Shown here piece by piece: positions 37,123 to 46,451 of a stretch of DNA of 53,198 nucleotides. Below the pieces are notes generated by a model, which worked only from the letters and a program-made list of their open reading frames with translations, was not told the origin of the DNA and ran no database searches. Source of the stretch: Desulfobulbaceae bacterium (GTDB lineage: Bacteria > Desulfobacterota > Desulfobulbia > Desulfobulbales > Desulfocapsaceae); the NCBI GenBank assembly GCA_019163335.1, contig JAFLKM010000009.1:1-53198 (forward strand), in the 5' to 3' direction. Each line of letters starts with the position of its first letter. Position 1 is the stretch's first letter. The translations under genes were made by a program, and so were the position numbers.

Positions 37123-38064
37123 TCACTTCTCCATAGCCAGCTCGATCAACCTTTCCAGCAATGCTTGAAACTCAAGCCCATAGACAGCGGCTGCCTGCGG
37201 GAGAAGGCTGGTGGGAGTCATGCCAGGGATGGTATTAGTTTCCAGAAGCGTGATATCGCCTTCGTCGGTGACGATCATATCGGTGCGGGAATATCCCCGT
37301 AACTGCAAGGCCCGATGGGCATCCAAGGCAAATTGCTGCGCCTTTGCAGTCAATTCTGCATCGATGGGGGCCGGGCAGAGTTCCCGCGAGGCACCGGCCT
37401 GATACTTGGCGGTATAATCAAAGAAGAGGAATTCCTTGTTGGGGATAATCTCCACCAGCGGCAGGGCGACCAACTCGTCATTGCCCAGAACCCCGGCAGT
37501 AATCTCCCGCCCCCTCACAAACTGCTCAACCATGACCTGCGAATCTTGTTCATAGGCACCCCTGATCCCTTCCCCCAACTCCTCCTCAGTAGTAGCAATA
37601 GACATTCCTATACTGGATCCTGCCCGTACCGGCTTGATGACCAGGGGCAAATGCAGGCGCTCCAGCAGCCGAGCCGGCGTCTGAGCATCCTGCGGCCTGG
37701 CCATCTCCCAATCGGCCACAGGCAGGCCATGCAGCCGATACATAATCTTGGCCAGGTTCTTGTCCATGGCCATGGCACTGCCCAAAACTCCGGCTCCCTG
37801 ATAGGGAATCCCCAGCAGATCAAGAAAACCCTGCACCGTTCCATCCTCACCATACAACCCATGCAGGAGAATAAAGGCCACATCAATGGACGACGCATCT
37901 TGGGCAAGGGCCGCCAGATCCGTTGCCGGGTCATAGCGCTTGACCAGAAACTTTCCAGGATCAAGGGCCTTCTCCACCCCAAGCGCCCCCTTTAATGATA
38001 CCTCCCGTTCACTCGAACGACCACCAGCCAGCAACGCAACCCGTATTCGTGTCTCTTCCTTCAC
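37123..38064 (-). CDS. ddl: D-alanine--D-alanine ligase
   Basis: A 313-residue ATP-grasp enzyme that makes D-Ala-D-Ala for peptidoglycan precursors. It has LAGGRSSEREVSLKGA, LHGLYGEDGTVQGFLDLLGI, PYQGAGVLGSAMAMDK, the VIKPVRAGSSIGMS loop and LLETNTIPGMTPTSLLP with metal ligands. Length is normal. Divergent from the FAD oxidase gene, sharing a 106-bp intergenic region. The YxG loop (here LYGEDG) fits a D-Ala-specific rather than D-Lac ligase, by family knowledge. Confidence 0.96.
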   Translation of the reverse strand: MKEETRIRVALLAGGRSSEREVSLKGALGVEKALDPGKFLVKRYDPATDLAALAQDASSIDVAFILLHGLYGEDGTVQGFLDLLGIPYQGAGVLGSAMAMDKNLAKIMYRLHGLPVADWEMARPQDAQTPARLLERLHLPLVIKPVRAGSSIGMSIATTEEELGEGIRGAYEQDSQVMVEQFVRGREITAGVLGNDELVALPLVEIIPNKEFLFFDYTAKYQAGASRELCPAPIDAELTAKAQQFALDAHRALQLRGYSRTDMIVTDEGDITLLETNTIPGMTPTSLLPQAAAVYGLEFQALLERLIELAMEK

Positions 38065-38170
38065 CCTCTCTCTCCTTGCATGATTCGTTAAACCCTTTTA
38101 GTCATTACACCCTTTTCTTCCTGCCGGAAATGCCCTTTCATTTTTCCACGACTCGATTATTATACCCCAT

Positions 38171-39595
38171 ATGGATAAAGATATTATCAAAAAAGTGGCA
38201 GAAGAAATTGCCCATATTGTTGGCCGGAAGCACTGCACCACCCGCTTGGAGGATCTCCATTGCTACTCCTACGATGGCACCGGCAAAACCTTTCTCCCGG
38301 ATATCGTCGCTTTTCCTGACTCCACCTCCCAGGTAGCCGGATTGCTCCGCCTGGCGGGCACGTACAACCTGCCGGTGGTGGCCAGGGGGGCCGGAACCGG
38401 CATGACCGGCGGCTCTCTTCCCGTTCAAGGCGGACTGGTACTGGCACTCTCCCGCCTGAACCGGATTCTCGAGATCGATCGGGACAACCAAATTGCCATC
38501 GTTGAACCGGGGGTTATTACCGGGGAATTTCAGAAGGCTGTGCAAGAGGTGGGGCTGTTTTACCCGCCTGATCCGGCCAGTCTCAAGTTCTGCACCATGG
38601 GCGGCAATGCCGCCGAATGCGCCGGTGGCCCTTCAGCAGTCAAATATGGAGTAACTAAAGATTTTATTATAGGCTTGGAGGTAGTGCTGGCCAATGGTGA
38701 AATCCTGACCACCGGCACCCGGACCGAGAAAGGGGTGGTCGGCTATGATCTCACCCGGCTTTTCATCGGCTCGGAAGGAACCTTGGGCATCATCACCAAG
38801 ATTATCACCCGCCTCATTCCCCTTCCGGAACGCAAAGCGACCTTTTTAATCAGTTCAAACTCCCTGCCGCAAGCAACAATCCTGGTAACCGATATCCTCA
38901 ATCACAATATCCGCCCCTGTACCCTCGAGTACATGGATAAAACCGCCCTGAGCGTGGTCGCAGAACTGCTCCCCAACCCACCCGCCCCGGATCTTGAAGC
39001 CATGCTCCTGCTCGAACTGGACGGCAGTCGAAGTGAGGTGCACGACCAGACAGAACGGCTGCATACTCTCTTAAACAATGACACCCATCACAACCACTGC
39101 ACCATTCGGCAGGCAGCTACTGACGCCGAAAAAAAGGAGCTCTGGCTGGCCAGACGTTCCATCTCACCGGCCACCTTCCAACTCAGCCCCCACAAAATCA
39201 GCGAAGATGTGGTTGTACCCCGCAGTCGTATCCCGGAACTTGTCCATTTTACTGAAAACCTGGCGCAGGAGCTGAACCTGACCATCCTCACCTTTGGCCA
39301 TGCCGGGGATGGCAATATCCATGTCAATATCATGCTGGATCGAGACCAGGAGGAACAGCGCCGCAAGGGTGCTCTTGCCAAGGAACGCCTTTTCCGTCAG
39401 GTCGTTTCCCTTGGCGGAACCCTGTCCGGAGAACACGGCATCGGCATCACCAAATCCACATTCCTGCCCCTTGAACTGGACGCAACGACCATGAATACCA
39501 TGAAAAAGCTGAAGAACTTGTTTGATCCGCAAGGTATCCTCAATCCAGGAAAGATCTTCCCCTCCGAGAGTTCCAGATCCTCACTGCCGGACTGA
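38171..39595 (+). CDS. glcD: GlcD-type FAD-linked 2-hydroxyacid oxidase
   Basis: A 474-residue VAO/PCMH flavoprotein. FAD-binding segments are ARGAGTGMTGG, GVITGEFQKAVQEVGLFYPPDP, GGNAAECAGG and SEGTLGIITK; the C-terminal oxidase region has FGHAGDGNIHVN and SGEHGIGITK. Such subunits oxidise glycolate or D-lactate and pass electrons to the quinone pool or an iron-sulfur partner (GlcF). No glcE/glcF is adjacent, so the substrate and electron acceptor are uncertain. Confidence 0.93.
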   Translation: MDKDIIKKVAEEIAHIVGRKHCTTRLEDLHCYSYDGTGKTFLPDIVAFPDSTSQVAGLLRLAGTYNLPVVARGAGTGMTGGSLPVQGGLVLALSRLNRILEIDRDNQIAIVEPGVITGEFQKAVQEVGLFYPPDPASLKFCTMGGNAAECAGGPSAVKYGVTKDFIIGLEVVLANGEILTTGTRTEKGVVGYDLTRLFIGSEGTLGIITKIITRLIPLPERKATFLISSNSLPQATILVTDILNHNIRPCTLEYMDKTALSVVAELLPNPPAPDLEAMLLLELDGSRSEVHDQTERLHTLLNNDTHHNHCTIRQAATDAEKKELWLARRSISPATFQLSPHKISEDVVVPRSRIPELVHFTENLAQELNLTILTFGHAGDGNIHVNIMLDRDQEEQRRKGALAKERLFRQVVSLGGTLSGEHGIGITKSTFLPLELDATTMNTMKKLKNLFDPQGILNPGKIFPSESSRSSLPD

Positions 39596-39622
39596 AAAAA
39601 TCCACGATGATGGAAAAATCCA

Positions 39623-39651
39623 TTGACAGACGAAGAAGTTCTTTTTATAAA
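39623..39651 (+). promoter_or_regulatory. Sigma-70 promoter of rpsU
   Basis: Perfect TTGACA (39623-39628), a 17-base spacer and TATAAA (39646-39651). It starts a leader of roughly 105 nt before rpsU. Confidence 0.8.
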
Positions 39652-39762
39652 TACGGATTCTTTTTTCAAAAGAATTGCTATTTTTATTTGTTAACATAGA
39701 CCTTTTCAAGGGAGACGCCACTGTCGGCTCCTTCCGAATCCCAAGATACACTGGAGTCCTAA

Positions 39763-39954
39763 ATGATAGAAGTTGAAGTTCGGGGAGACATTGAATACGC
39801 CATCAGACAACTCAAAAAAAAGCTGCAGATTGACGGGATCAAACGAGAGCTGAAACGCCGTGAATGCTATGAAAAACCAAGCATCATGAAACGCCGGAAA
39901 CAGGCTGAAGCCCGCAGAAAACTCCGAAAATTCAACCGAACCCGAAAGGCGTAA
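39763..39954 (+). CDS. rpsU: Small ribosomal subunit protein bS21
   Basis: A 63-residue, very basic protein: MIEVEVRGDIEYAIRQLKKK, ELKRRECYEKPSIMKRRKQ and a terminal RKLRKFNRTRKA, the S21 signature. It helps mRNA selection on the 30S subunit. GGAG lies eight bases before the ATG. Downstream, a CCTGGAG/CTCCAGG hairpin (39974-39999) without a clean T-run may attenuate read-through into the recombinase gene. Confidence 0.96.
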   Translation: MIEVEVRGDIEYAIRQLKKKLQIDGIKRELKRRECYEKPSIMKRRKQAEARRKLRKFNRTRKA

Positions 39955-40123
39955 GGTTTCAGGAGACAGGACACCTGGAGTTGATCCTTTCGCTCCAGGC
40001 GTTCAATCCTCTCTTTTCTGACACCTTACGACACATCATCTGATCACTCTTTCTCGCTCTCTCCCCCAGCAATTCATCTCCGCAAGATCACTTTATCTTC
40101 GTTATCTGATCACAGAGAAGCGC

Positions 40124-40960
40124 TTGGCGAATAATACCGTCCAGGCCTATCACGCTGATATTAATATTTTTTTCAGATTCCTTCGGCAGCAAAAAATTCT
40201 GAAGTTAGAAGAAGTTGAGAGCAGTACGGTGCATATCTTCCTCGAACATTGCGGAAGACAGAAGCTTTCCCATCGCAGTAACGCCAGAAGAATATCCGCC
40301 CTCAAAAGTTTTTTTGGCTTCTTGCTGACTAACACCACCGTCAGCCACAATCCCCTTGCCGCCATCGACCTTCCACGTACCGGCAGCCGACTCCCAAAAG
40401 CCCTCACTATCAGCGAGGTGACCAGTCTTCTGACTCCACCCACCGTTATCACCCCCCAGATTCAGAGAAACTACACCATGCTGCATCTTCTCTACGCTAC
40501 CGGCATCAGGGTTTCAGAGCTGATCTCTATCCCCCTTGCTGCGTGCAATCTCACCTCCTGTTTCATCAGGGTCATTGGTAAGGGCAACAAGGAACGACTT
40601 ATCCCCTTTGGCGTTCCGGCTCGGGAAATCATCGAACACTACCTTCAGACCGCCCGTCCCCTGATTCTTAAAGGCCGGCGCAGCAACATCCTTTTTGTCA
40701 GCAACCGCGGCCATGCCATGACCAGACTCCGTTTCTGGCAGATCGTCAAGGAGGCGGCCCGAGCAGCAAATATCAGCAAGGCCATTTCGCCGCACATGCT
40801 GCGCCACTCGTTTGCCACCCATCTCCTGACCCATGGAGCCGACCTGCGCTCCGTGCAACTCATGCTCGGCCATGCTGACATTGCCACCACCCAGATTTAC
40901 ACCCACATCGACCAGGACAGGCTCAAGGATATCCATAAAAAATTTCACCCTCGCGGATGA
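40124..40960 (+). CDS. Xer-type tyrosine recombinase
   Basis: A 278-residue site-specific recombinase of the XerC/XerD type, which resolves chromosome dimers. The catalytic set is complete: Arg in TGIRVSEL, Lys in GKGNKER, HMLRHSF, LGHADI and Tyr in TQIYTHID. The TTG 40124 start cuts the normal N-terminal domain short: the frame stays open back to 40022 and encodes FISARSLYLRYLITEKRLAN, which matches the usual XerD N-terminus, but contains no ATG, GTG or other TTG. Real translation may begin at CTG 40040 or another unusual codon, or the protein is shortened. XerC versus XerD cannot be decided. Confidence 0.9.
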   Translation: MANNTVQAYHADINIFFRFLRQQKILKLEEVESSTVHIFLEHCGRQKLSHRSNARRISALKSFFGFLLTNTTVSHNPLAAIDLPRTGSRLPKALTISEVTSLLTPPTVITPQIQRNYTMLHLLYATGIRVSELISIPLAACNLTSCFIRVIGKGNKERLIPFGVPAREIIEHYLQTARPLILKGRRSNILFVSNRGHAMTRLRFWQIVKEAARAANISKAISPHMLRHSFATHLLTHGADLRSVQLMLGHADIATTQIYTHIDQDRLKDIHKKFHPRG

Positions 40961-41125
40961 GAGGTTGCCGGATCAATGTGATTCAACGTATACTAATATC
41001 AATTCAGAGGAAGAGGTTCAGCCTGAATCCTGAAGACGCAACACAAAAAAATGATCCTTCAGCACTGACAAGTGTTTGAAATCCATCACTCTCCCCATCG
41101 ATAGAGCAACGAAAAGGAAAGGCCC

Positions 41126-41611
41126 ATGCGCATCGCAACCATTATCTACCAACTTGCCCTCACTTTCTGGGTAGGCGGAGCGGCTCTTTTCACCTTTACC
41201 CTGACTCCGACCCTCTTCAGATCCTATTCCCGGGACATGGCAGGCGGGATCGTCGGGGTGCTCATCCCCGGTTATTTTTACTGGGGACTGGCCTGCGGCT
41301 TCATCGCGCTCCTCTGCCTTTTCTTGACTCGATCTCAGGGCCGGCAGGTCAGGGCTGCCTCGATTCTTCTTGCCATTATGGTCAGCCTGACAGCGGCCCA
41401 GGCCTTTATCATCGTTCCACGCGCTGCCGCCCTGAAAAAGGACATTCCCTCTTTTGATACAACCCCGCCTGATCATCCAGTCCGGGTTCAGTTTAGAAAA
41501 CTCCATGGGATTTCGGCTGTGGCCAATCTGGCGGTGATAGCCGGCGGCATATTTCTGGTCATCGTTTCCGCCCCGAAAACCCGAGATCAAGACACAATCC
41601 CGGCCCCCTGA
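41126..41611 (+). CDS. DUF4149 integral membrane protein
   Basis: A 161-residue protein with four predicted membrane helices (about 5-26, 45-66, 75-97 and 128-150). The pattern of FWVGGAALFTFTLTPTLF near the N-terminus and FRKLHGISAVANLAVI near the C-terminus fits the DUF4149 (TMEM205-like) family, whose function is unknown. AAAGGAAAGG precedes the ATG. It ends 18 bp before the tRNA nucleotidyltransferase gene, so the two are probably co-transcribed. Confidence 0.85.
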   Translation: MRIATIIYQLALTFWVGGAALFTFTLTPTLFRSYSRDMAGGIVGVLIPGYFYWGLACGFIALLCLFLTRSQGRQVRAASILLAIMVSLTAAQAFIIVPRAAALKKDIPSFDTTPPDHPVRVQFRKLHGISAVANLAVIAGGIFLVIVSAPKTRDQDTIPAP

Positions 41612-41629
41612 TTTCTCCTTTCCCCGGCA

Positions 41630-44374
41630 ATGCAAGTCATCACCACCCATCTCAATGCCGACTTTGACGGCCTGGCCTCCATGATTGCCGCTCAGAAGCT
41701 TTACCCGGAGGCGGTTATGGCCTTTTCCGGATCACAGGAAAAAAATCTCCGGGACTTCATCCATGAGATTCTGGAAGATCAGTATTCCTTTGCCAGGCTT
41801 AAACATATCGATCTCAAGGCAGTTACCCAGCTCATCGTCGTGGACACCAGGATTGCCAGGCGAATCGGCCCTTTTGCCGCCTGCTTGAACAACCCGGGCC
41901 TGTCACTCCACCTCTATGACCATCACCCGAACAGCCCGGATGACATGAAGGGGGAGCTGGAGATCGTCGACATTGTCGGCTCCACCACCACCCTTTTCAC
42001 CCGCATCCTTCAACAGCGCAACATCGCCATTTCTTCCGCCGAGGCCACCATATTCGGTCTTGGCATCTACGAAGACACCGGCTCTCTCACCCACCTGACT
42101 ACCCGTCCTGCCGATCTGCAGGCCGCTGCGTGGCTCCTTGAAGAAGGGGCACAACTTGAAATCATCTCTCAGTTTATCACCTACGATCTCAGCGCCCATC
42201 AGGTAGAACTCCTGCACAACCTGATGGAGACAGCCCACAGCTACAGCATCCAAGGCGTCGAGATTGTCGTGGTCAGCCTCACCCTCCCTGAATATTCCGA
42301 CGACTTTGCCCTGATCGTGCGCCGCTTCATGCTGATGGAAAACCTGGACGCAATCTTTGCCATTGTTTCCATGGACGGACGGATCTACCTGATCGGCAGA
42401 AGCTGTCTCGCAGAAGTCAACAGTGGCGAGATAGCACGGGAGTTTGGCGGTGGCGGCCATGCCACTGCGGCCTCGGCCACAATTCACGACATGACCCTCA
42501 TAGAAGCCGAGGACAAACTGATCCGTGCCCTGCACCGGCATATCCATCCACAGTCCGTTGCCAAAGAGATGTTATCCCAGCCCGTTATCAGTGTTCCTGC
42601 CGAAACGAGCCTCCTCCAGGCGAATACTCTCCTCACCCGCTACAACATCACGGCACTGCCGGTCGTCGCCACTGAGGCCACGGGTGTTAGAACACCCGGC
42701 CTGACTTCCGACCAGACCCAGGCCAGACCGCCATCCACCCGGGTCGTGGGTATCATCACACGGCGGATCACGGAAAAATCCATTCACCACGGACTTGGTC
42801 ATCTGCCAGTGAGTGAATATATGACAAGCGACATTGAGATCCTCCCCTTGAGTGCCACCCTTGCAGATATCGAAGCCCTGATCATCGAGCGCCGACAACG
42901 ACTGGTTCCCATAGTTCATGATGGCCAGCTGACAGGGGTTATCACTCGCACCGATCTTTTGAACATGCTGGTGGGCGACCCGGCCCATCTGCCGAAAAGC
43001 CTGATGCACGAGAGTCAACCTTTCCAGGAAAAAACTCGAAACCTGAAAGCTCTGATCGTGGAAAGCCTCGATAATGAGTTTATCACCCTGCTCAAAACTA
43101 TTGGCGAGGTAGGGGATACCCTTGGCTTTCGAGTCTTTACCGTGGGTGGTTTTGTACGTGATCTGCTTCTGCAGAACAGGAATCTGGATTTAGATATTGT
43201 GGTGGAGGGAGATGGGATTGCCTTTGCAAGGAAACTGGCCGAGAAACTTGGCGGCCAGGTCAAGGCGCACGAACGGTTTTTCACCGCCATGATTTTACTG
43301 CCGGCTCAGAGTTTCAATGGCCTCAAGATCGACGTGGCCACAGCCAGGCTTGAATATTACGACTACCCGGCAGCCTTGCCCACCGTTGAACTTTCATCCA
43401 TCAAGCTTGATCTCTACCGCCGTGATTTTACCATCAATGCCATGGCCATTCAGCTCAACCCGGCTCAATTCGGCATCCTGTTCGATTTTTTCAACTGCCA
43501 GAATGACCTGAAAAGCAAAATCATCCGGGTCCTGCACAACCTCAGCTTTGTCGAAGATCCCACCCGCATCTTCCGAGCCATCCGTTTTGAACAACGGATG
43601 GAGTTTAGAATCGACGGCCACACCTGCCGCCTGCTCCAGAGTGCAGTTAAAATGCAACTCTTCGGTAAGGCCAACGATCCCCGTTTCTTCACTGAGCTCC
43701 AGCTTATCTTTGCCGAAGACAATCCACTCCCGGCCATCAACCGTCTGGCTGAGTTCAAACTCTTTCAATTTTTATGGCCGGAGCTGAAGCCCAACCTAAA
43801 GATTGACCGACGTTTTAACCACATCCTGACCCAGGCCGGGCAGGCCTTGTCCTGGTTTCACCTGCTCTATCTGGAAGAGCCGCCTCCGGCCTGGCAGGTT
43901 TACCTTCTGGCAATCATGGGCCGCTCAAAAGCCCCTGAACTCTCTGCCTTTTGCCACCGGTTTGCCCTCTCGTCAAGGATCTGCGACTTCCTTCTTCAAC
44001 AGAAAGTCACCGCCGACAAGATCGCCCAGATCCTCTACCGCCGAACAACCATCAGCAGATCAGCCCTCTACTGGCTTCTCCGGGAACTCGCAAACGTCGG
44101 CCTGCTTTACCTCATGGCCATCGCCAGAAAAAATGAAATCAAGCAGGGTGTTTCTCTCTATGTCACCGACCTGCGAAAAATCAAACCCGAGATCACCGGT
44201 TCCCACCTCAAGGCCATGGGATATTCTCCCGGACCGGAATTCAAAACCATGCTGCACGAGCTCTTGACTGCCCGTCTTGACAGGGTTCTCCATACCCGGC
44301 AGGAGGAAGAGGCGTTCATCAGGAGCCATTTCCCACTGCCGAAAAGCCCTTCTTTCCCTGATCCAACAAACTGA
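41630..44374 (+). CDS. tRNA nucleotidyltransferase fused to DHH phosphoesterase and CBS domains
   Basis: A 914-residue multidomain enzyme. Residues 1-300 are a DHH/DHHA1 phosphoesterase (NADFDGLAS, YDHHPN, FGGGGHATAAS). Residues about 305-455 form a CBS pair with a low-similarity insert. Residues about 480-610 are the class II nucleotidyltransferase head (GGFVRDLLL, LDLDIVVEGDG, RRDFTINAMAIQ) followed by the RNA-binding region (DPTRIFRAIRFEQRM). In relatives this architecture is a CCA- or A-adding enzyme for tRNA 3' ends; a phosphoesterase may trim RNA ends. Both tRNAs here encode CCA, so it may mainly repair ends. Confidence 0.94.
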   Translation: MQVITTHLNADFDGLASMIAAQKLYPEAVMAFSGSQEKNLRDFIHEILEDQYSFARLKHIDLKAVTQLIVVDTRIARRIGPFAACLNNPGLSLHLYDHHPNSPDDMKGELEIVDIVGSTTTLFTRILQQRNIAISSAEATIFGLGIYEDTGSLTHLTTRPADLQAAAWLLEEGAQLEIISQFITYDLSAHQVELLHNLMETAHSYSIQGVEIVVVSLTLPEYSDDFALIVRRFMLMENLDAIFAIVSMDGRIYLIGRSCLAEVNSGEIAREFGGGGHATAASATIHDMTLIEAEDKLIRALHRHIHPQSVAKEMLSQPVISVPAETSLLQANTLLTRYNITALPVVATEATGVRTPGLTSDQTQARPPSTRVVGIITRRITEKSIHHGLGHLPVSEYMTSDIEILPLSATLADIEALIIERRQRLVPIVHDGQLTGVITRTDLLNMLVGDPAHLPKSLMHESQPFQEKTRNLKALIVESLDNEFITLLKTIGEVGDTLGFRVFTVGGFVRDLLLQNRNLDLDIVVEGDGIAFARKLAEKLGGQVKAHERFFTAMILLPAQSFNGLKIDVATARLEYYDYPAALPTVELSSIKLDLYRRDFTINAMAIQLNPAQFGILFDFFNCQNDLKSKIIRVLHNLSFVEDPTRIFRAIRFEQRMEFRIDGHTCRLLQSAVKMQLFGKANDPRFFTELQLIFAEDNPLPAINRLAEFKLFQFLWPELKPNLKIDRRFNHILTQAGQALSWFHLLYLEEPPPAWQVYLLAIMGRSKAPELSAFCHRFALSSRICDFLLQQKVTADKIAQILYRRTTISRSALYWLLRELANVGLLYLMAIARKNEIKQGVSLYVTDLRKIKPEITGSHLKAMGYSPGPEFKTMLHELLTARLDRVLHTRQEEEAFIRSHFPLPKSPSFPDPTN

Positions 44375-44404
44375 CCACTCTTTATCGGTCGCTTGAAATA
44401 CCGC

Positions 44405-45016
44405 CTAAACCGTCAATTTTTTCGCAATTTTGGCAACGTGCTCACCCTGAAAACGGGCTCCGGCCAATTCATTGGCACTGGGAGACAGGCTGCCTTCAGC
44501 ACCGGCTATGGTTGAGGCCCCGTAAGGAGAACAGCCGGTGATTTCAGAAGTGTTCATCTGACCTGCAAAGGTGTATGGCAGCCCTACCACCACCATTCCA
44601 TGGTGGAGCAGGGTAATATGAAAGCTCAAAATAGTCGACTCCTGGCCGCCGTGCTGGGTATTGCTACTGGTAAAGACACTGCCTGCCTTGCCTGCCAACG
44701 CCCCGGTCTTCCACAACTGCCCGGTACCATCGAGAAACTGACGCATCTGGCCGCACATGTTCCCAAAACGGGTAGGAGTCCCGAAGATCACAGCATCCGC
44801 TTCTCCAAGCTCTTCCACCGTACACACCGGAACCGACCCCTGTGCACTCTGAACTGCCAGGGCACCCATCTTCTCCAGCACTTCCTGAGACAGAGTCTCC
44901 GGCACCCGCCGCAATACGACCTCAGCCCCTTGCACACTCCGCGCACCCTCTGCCACAGCCTCTGCCATCTTGCCGATATGTCCGTACATGGAATAATACA
45001 CTATTAATATTTTCAT
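44405..45016 (-). CDS. wrbA: WrbA-type NAD(P)H:quinone oxidoreductase
   Basis: A 203-residue flavodoxin-like protein that binds FMN and reduces quinones by two electrons. The FMN phosphate loop is [36 protein letters not shown] and [14 protein letters not shown] are WrbA signatures. Length is typical. Convergent with the tRNA nucleotidyltransferase gene (30 bp apart). Confidence 0.96.
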   Translation of the reverse strand: MKILIVYYSMYGHIGKMAEAVAEGARSVQGAEVVLRRVPETLSQEVLEKMGALAVQSAQGSVPVCTVEELGEADAVIFGTPTRFGNMCGQMRQFLDGTGQLWKTGALAGKAGSVFTSSNTQHGGQESTILSFHITLLHHGMVVVGLPYTFAGQMNTSEITGCSPYGASTIAGAEGSLSPSANELAGARFQGEHVAKIAKKLTV

Positions 45017-45082
45017 CTTCGGCTCCCTTTTTTACAAAAATTCACCTCAACAACAGGACATTGAGAAACAACCCGAGAACTC

Positions 45083-45847
45083 TCATCCTGCCAACTTTTT
45101 CTCAATCAACTGCAAATCATTCCAGGTCTCCTTTTTCATCTCTTCCGCCTGGAGCAAATAGGAAGGATGGTAAGTGGGCATCACCGGGATCTCCCTGCCG
45201 TTGACTGAATACCGGTGAAAACGGCCGCGCAGTTGCGACAGGGACTGCGGCAGATCAAGTAGGGCCCTGGTGGCAATAATCCCCATGGTACAGATTACCT
45301 CCGGCGCAATCACCGCAATCTGCCGCCGCAGATAGGCAAGACAACACTGGATATGATCTGCCACTGGTTGGCAGGAGACCGGAAACGCACACTTCAGGAT
45401 GTTGGTAACAAAGGCATCTTGCGGGTCAATATGAATAGCCGAAAGCATCCGCGCCACCATCCTGTCCTCCTCAAGACCAAACAGAAACTCAGAGGAAGCC
45501 GTCGGCTGCTCCCCAGGAAGGTTCAGCCAGCCGCCGATAATCAGCAGTCTGGCCTTTGAGTTGCCCCGACCGGCTACCGGCGCTACTCTCCTCGCATGCA
45601 GCTCACAGTTCCGGCACCCTTGAATTTCTCTGCCAATATTGCCAAGTGTTTCTGCAACAGAATCCGCTGATTTCGGCAGGATTTCAGGCTGTGATTTCAC
45701 CATCTCCACCCTGACCGAGGGCTCAAACGCAGCGTCAACAAGACGCAAACGCCCTGCCTCCTGAGGATAGGCGTCAACCCCAAGAACCTGATGGTAGGCG
45801 AGCAACGCTCGAACGTCTTCTATCACCTTAAACTGCTGCGAATTCAT
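45083..45847 (-). CDS. Divergent family-4 uracil-DNA glycosylase
   Basis: A 254-residue protein similar to iron-sulfur uracil-DNA glycosylases. Possible cluster Cys are in CRNCELH, KCAFPVSC and HIQCCLAYL. HPSYLL near the end is the usual motif B. Motif A, normally GExPGxxED with a following PF, is changed to GGWLNLPGEQPTASSEFLFG, so uracil excision is uncertain; a related activity or a DNA-polymerase-associated role is possible. About 70 residues precede the core and have no recognised domain. It is 66 bp upstream of wrbA. Confidence 0.82.
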   Translation of the reverse strand: MNSQQFKVIEDVRALLAYHQVLGVDAYPQEAGRLRLVDAAFEPSVRVEMVKSQPEILPKSADSVAETLGNIGREIQGCRNCELHARRVAPVAGRGNSKARLLIIGGWLNLPGEQPTASSEFLFGLEEDRMVARMLSAIHIDPQDAFVTNILKCAFPVSCQPVADHIQCCLAYLRRQIAVIAPEVICTMGIIATRALLDLPQSLSQLRGRFHRYSVNGREIPVMPTYHPSYLLQAEEMKKETWNDLQLIEKKLAG

Positions 45848-46149
45848 AGCCCCTGTTCCGGTACATTCTTTTCATTGAAGCGAAGACTTCCCTGACGGGA
45901 ACATAACTGACAATGGCACAAATTATGCCCCTCACGCCTTGACAAAATCCAAGGACGACAAACTGTAATTTTATTAAAGCAAAAGAGAATTTTGTGCCTT
46001 ACAGATTGTTTTCTTGTTTATTTACAAGTAAATGATCGGCGCAAGGCAGTTATCCCGTTTATCGGGGGTACTCAGGGCCCTGCACTCAAAAAAAACCTGA
46101 ACACTTCTCGGGCCACTATATTATCCATACTTAACAAGAGGGAATACCC
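45848..46149. other. Intergenic region between the glycosylase and fmdB genes
   Basis: No gene is seen. TTGACA (45939-45944) and TGTAAT (45964-45969) are 19 bases apart, a weak promoter candidate for the plus-strand zinc ribbon gene. A 47-codon-plus frame here overlaps that gene out of frame and is not credible. Confidence 0.35.
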
Positions 46150-46362
46150 ATGCCAATCTATGAATTCAAGTGTAATGACTGCGATAAAACCTTCGAGAGC
46201 CTGGTGCTCATCGCCTCCGCCGTTGACAGTATCCGTTGTAAACATTGCCAGAGCGCCAACATCAAAAAAATACTGTCGGCCACCAGCGGCAAACCAGCAA
46301 AAGATTCACCCATTCCAGCCGGAGCCCTCTCCGGCTGCTCTTCAAGGTCCGGGTTTTCCTGA
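46150..46362 (+). CDS. FmdB-family zinc ribbon protein
   Basis: A 70-residue protein starting MPIYEFKCNDCDKTFE with a second Cys pair, CKHC, making a zinc ribbon, then a low-complexity tail. This matches the FmdB putative regulatory family, common in anaerobes, with no proven role. AAGAGGG lies upstream of the ATG. Confidence 0.92.
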   Translation: MPIYEFKCNDCDKTFESLVLIASAVDSIRCKHCQSANIKKILSATSGKPAKDSPIPAGALSGCSSRSGFS

Positions 46363-46405
46363 GCATAGAAGCAACAAGGGAGCCGGGTGCTCCCTGAGCA
46401 GACAC

Positions 46406-46451
46406 GACAGCAGATAGCGTCCTCACAAGAGAATCACCGCTATTTGCTGTC
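46406..46451. terminator. Inverted repeat between convergent fmdB and ftsB-like genes
   Basis: GACAGCAGATAGCG (46406-46419) and CGCTATTTGCTGTC (46438-46451) pair at 13 of 14 positions. It abuts the stop codon of the minus-strand gene, and T-rich sequence follows on the plus strand. Confidence 0.5.
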
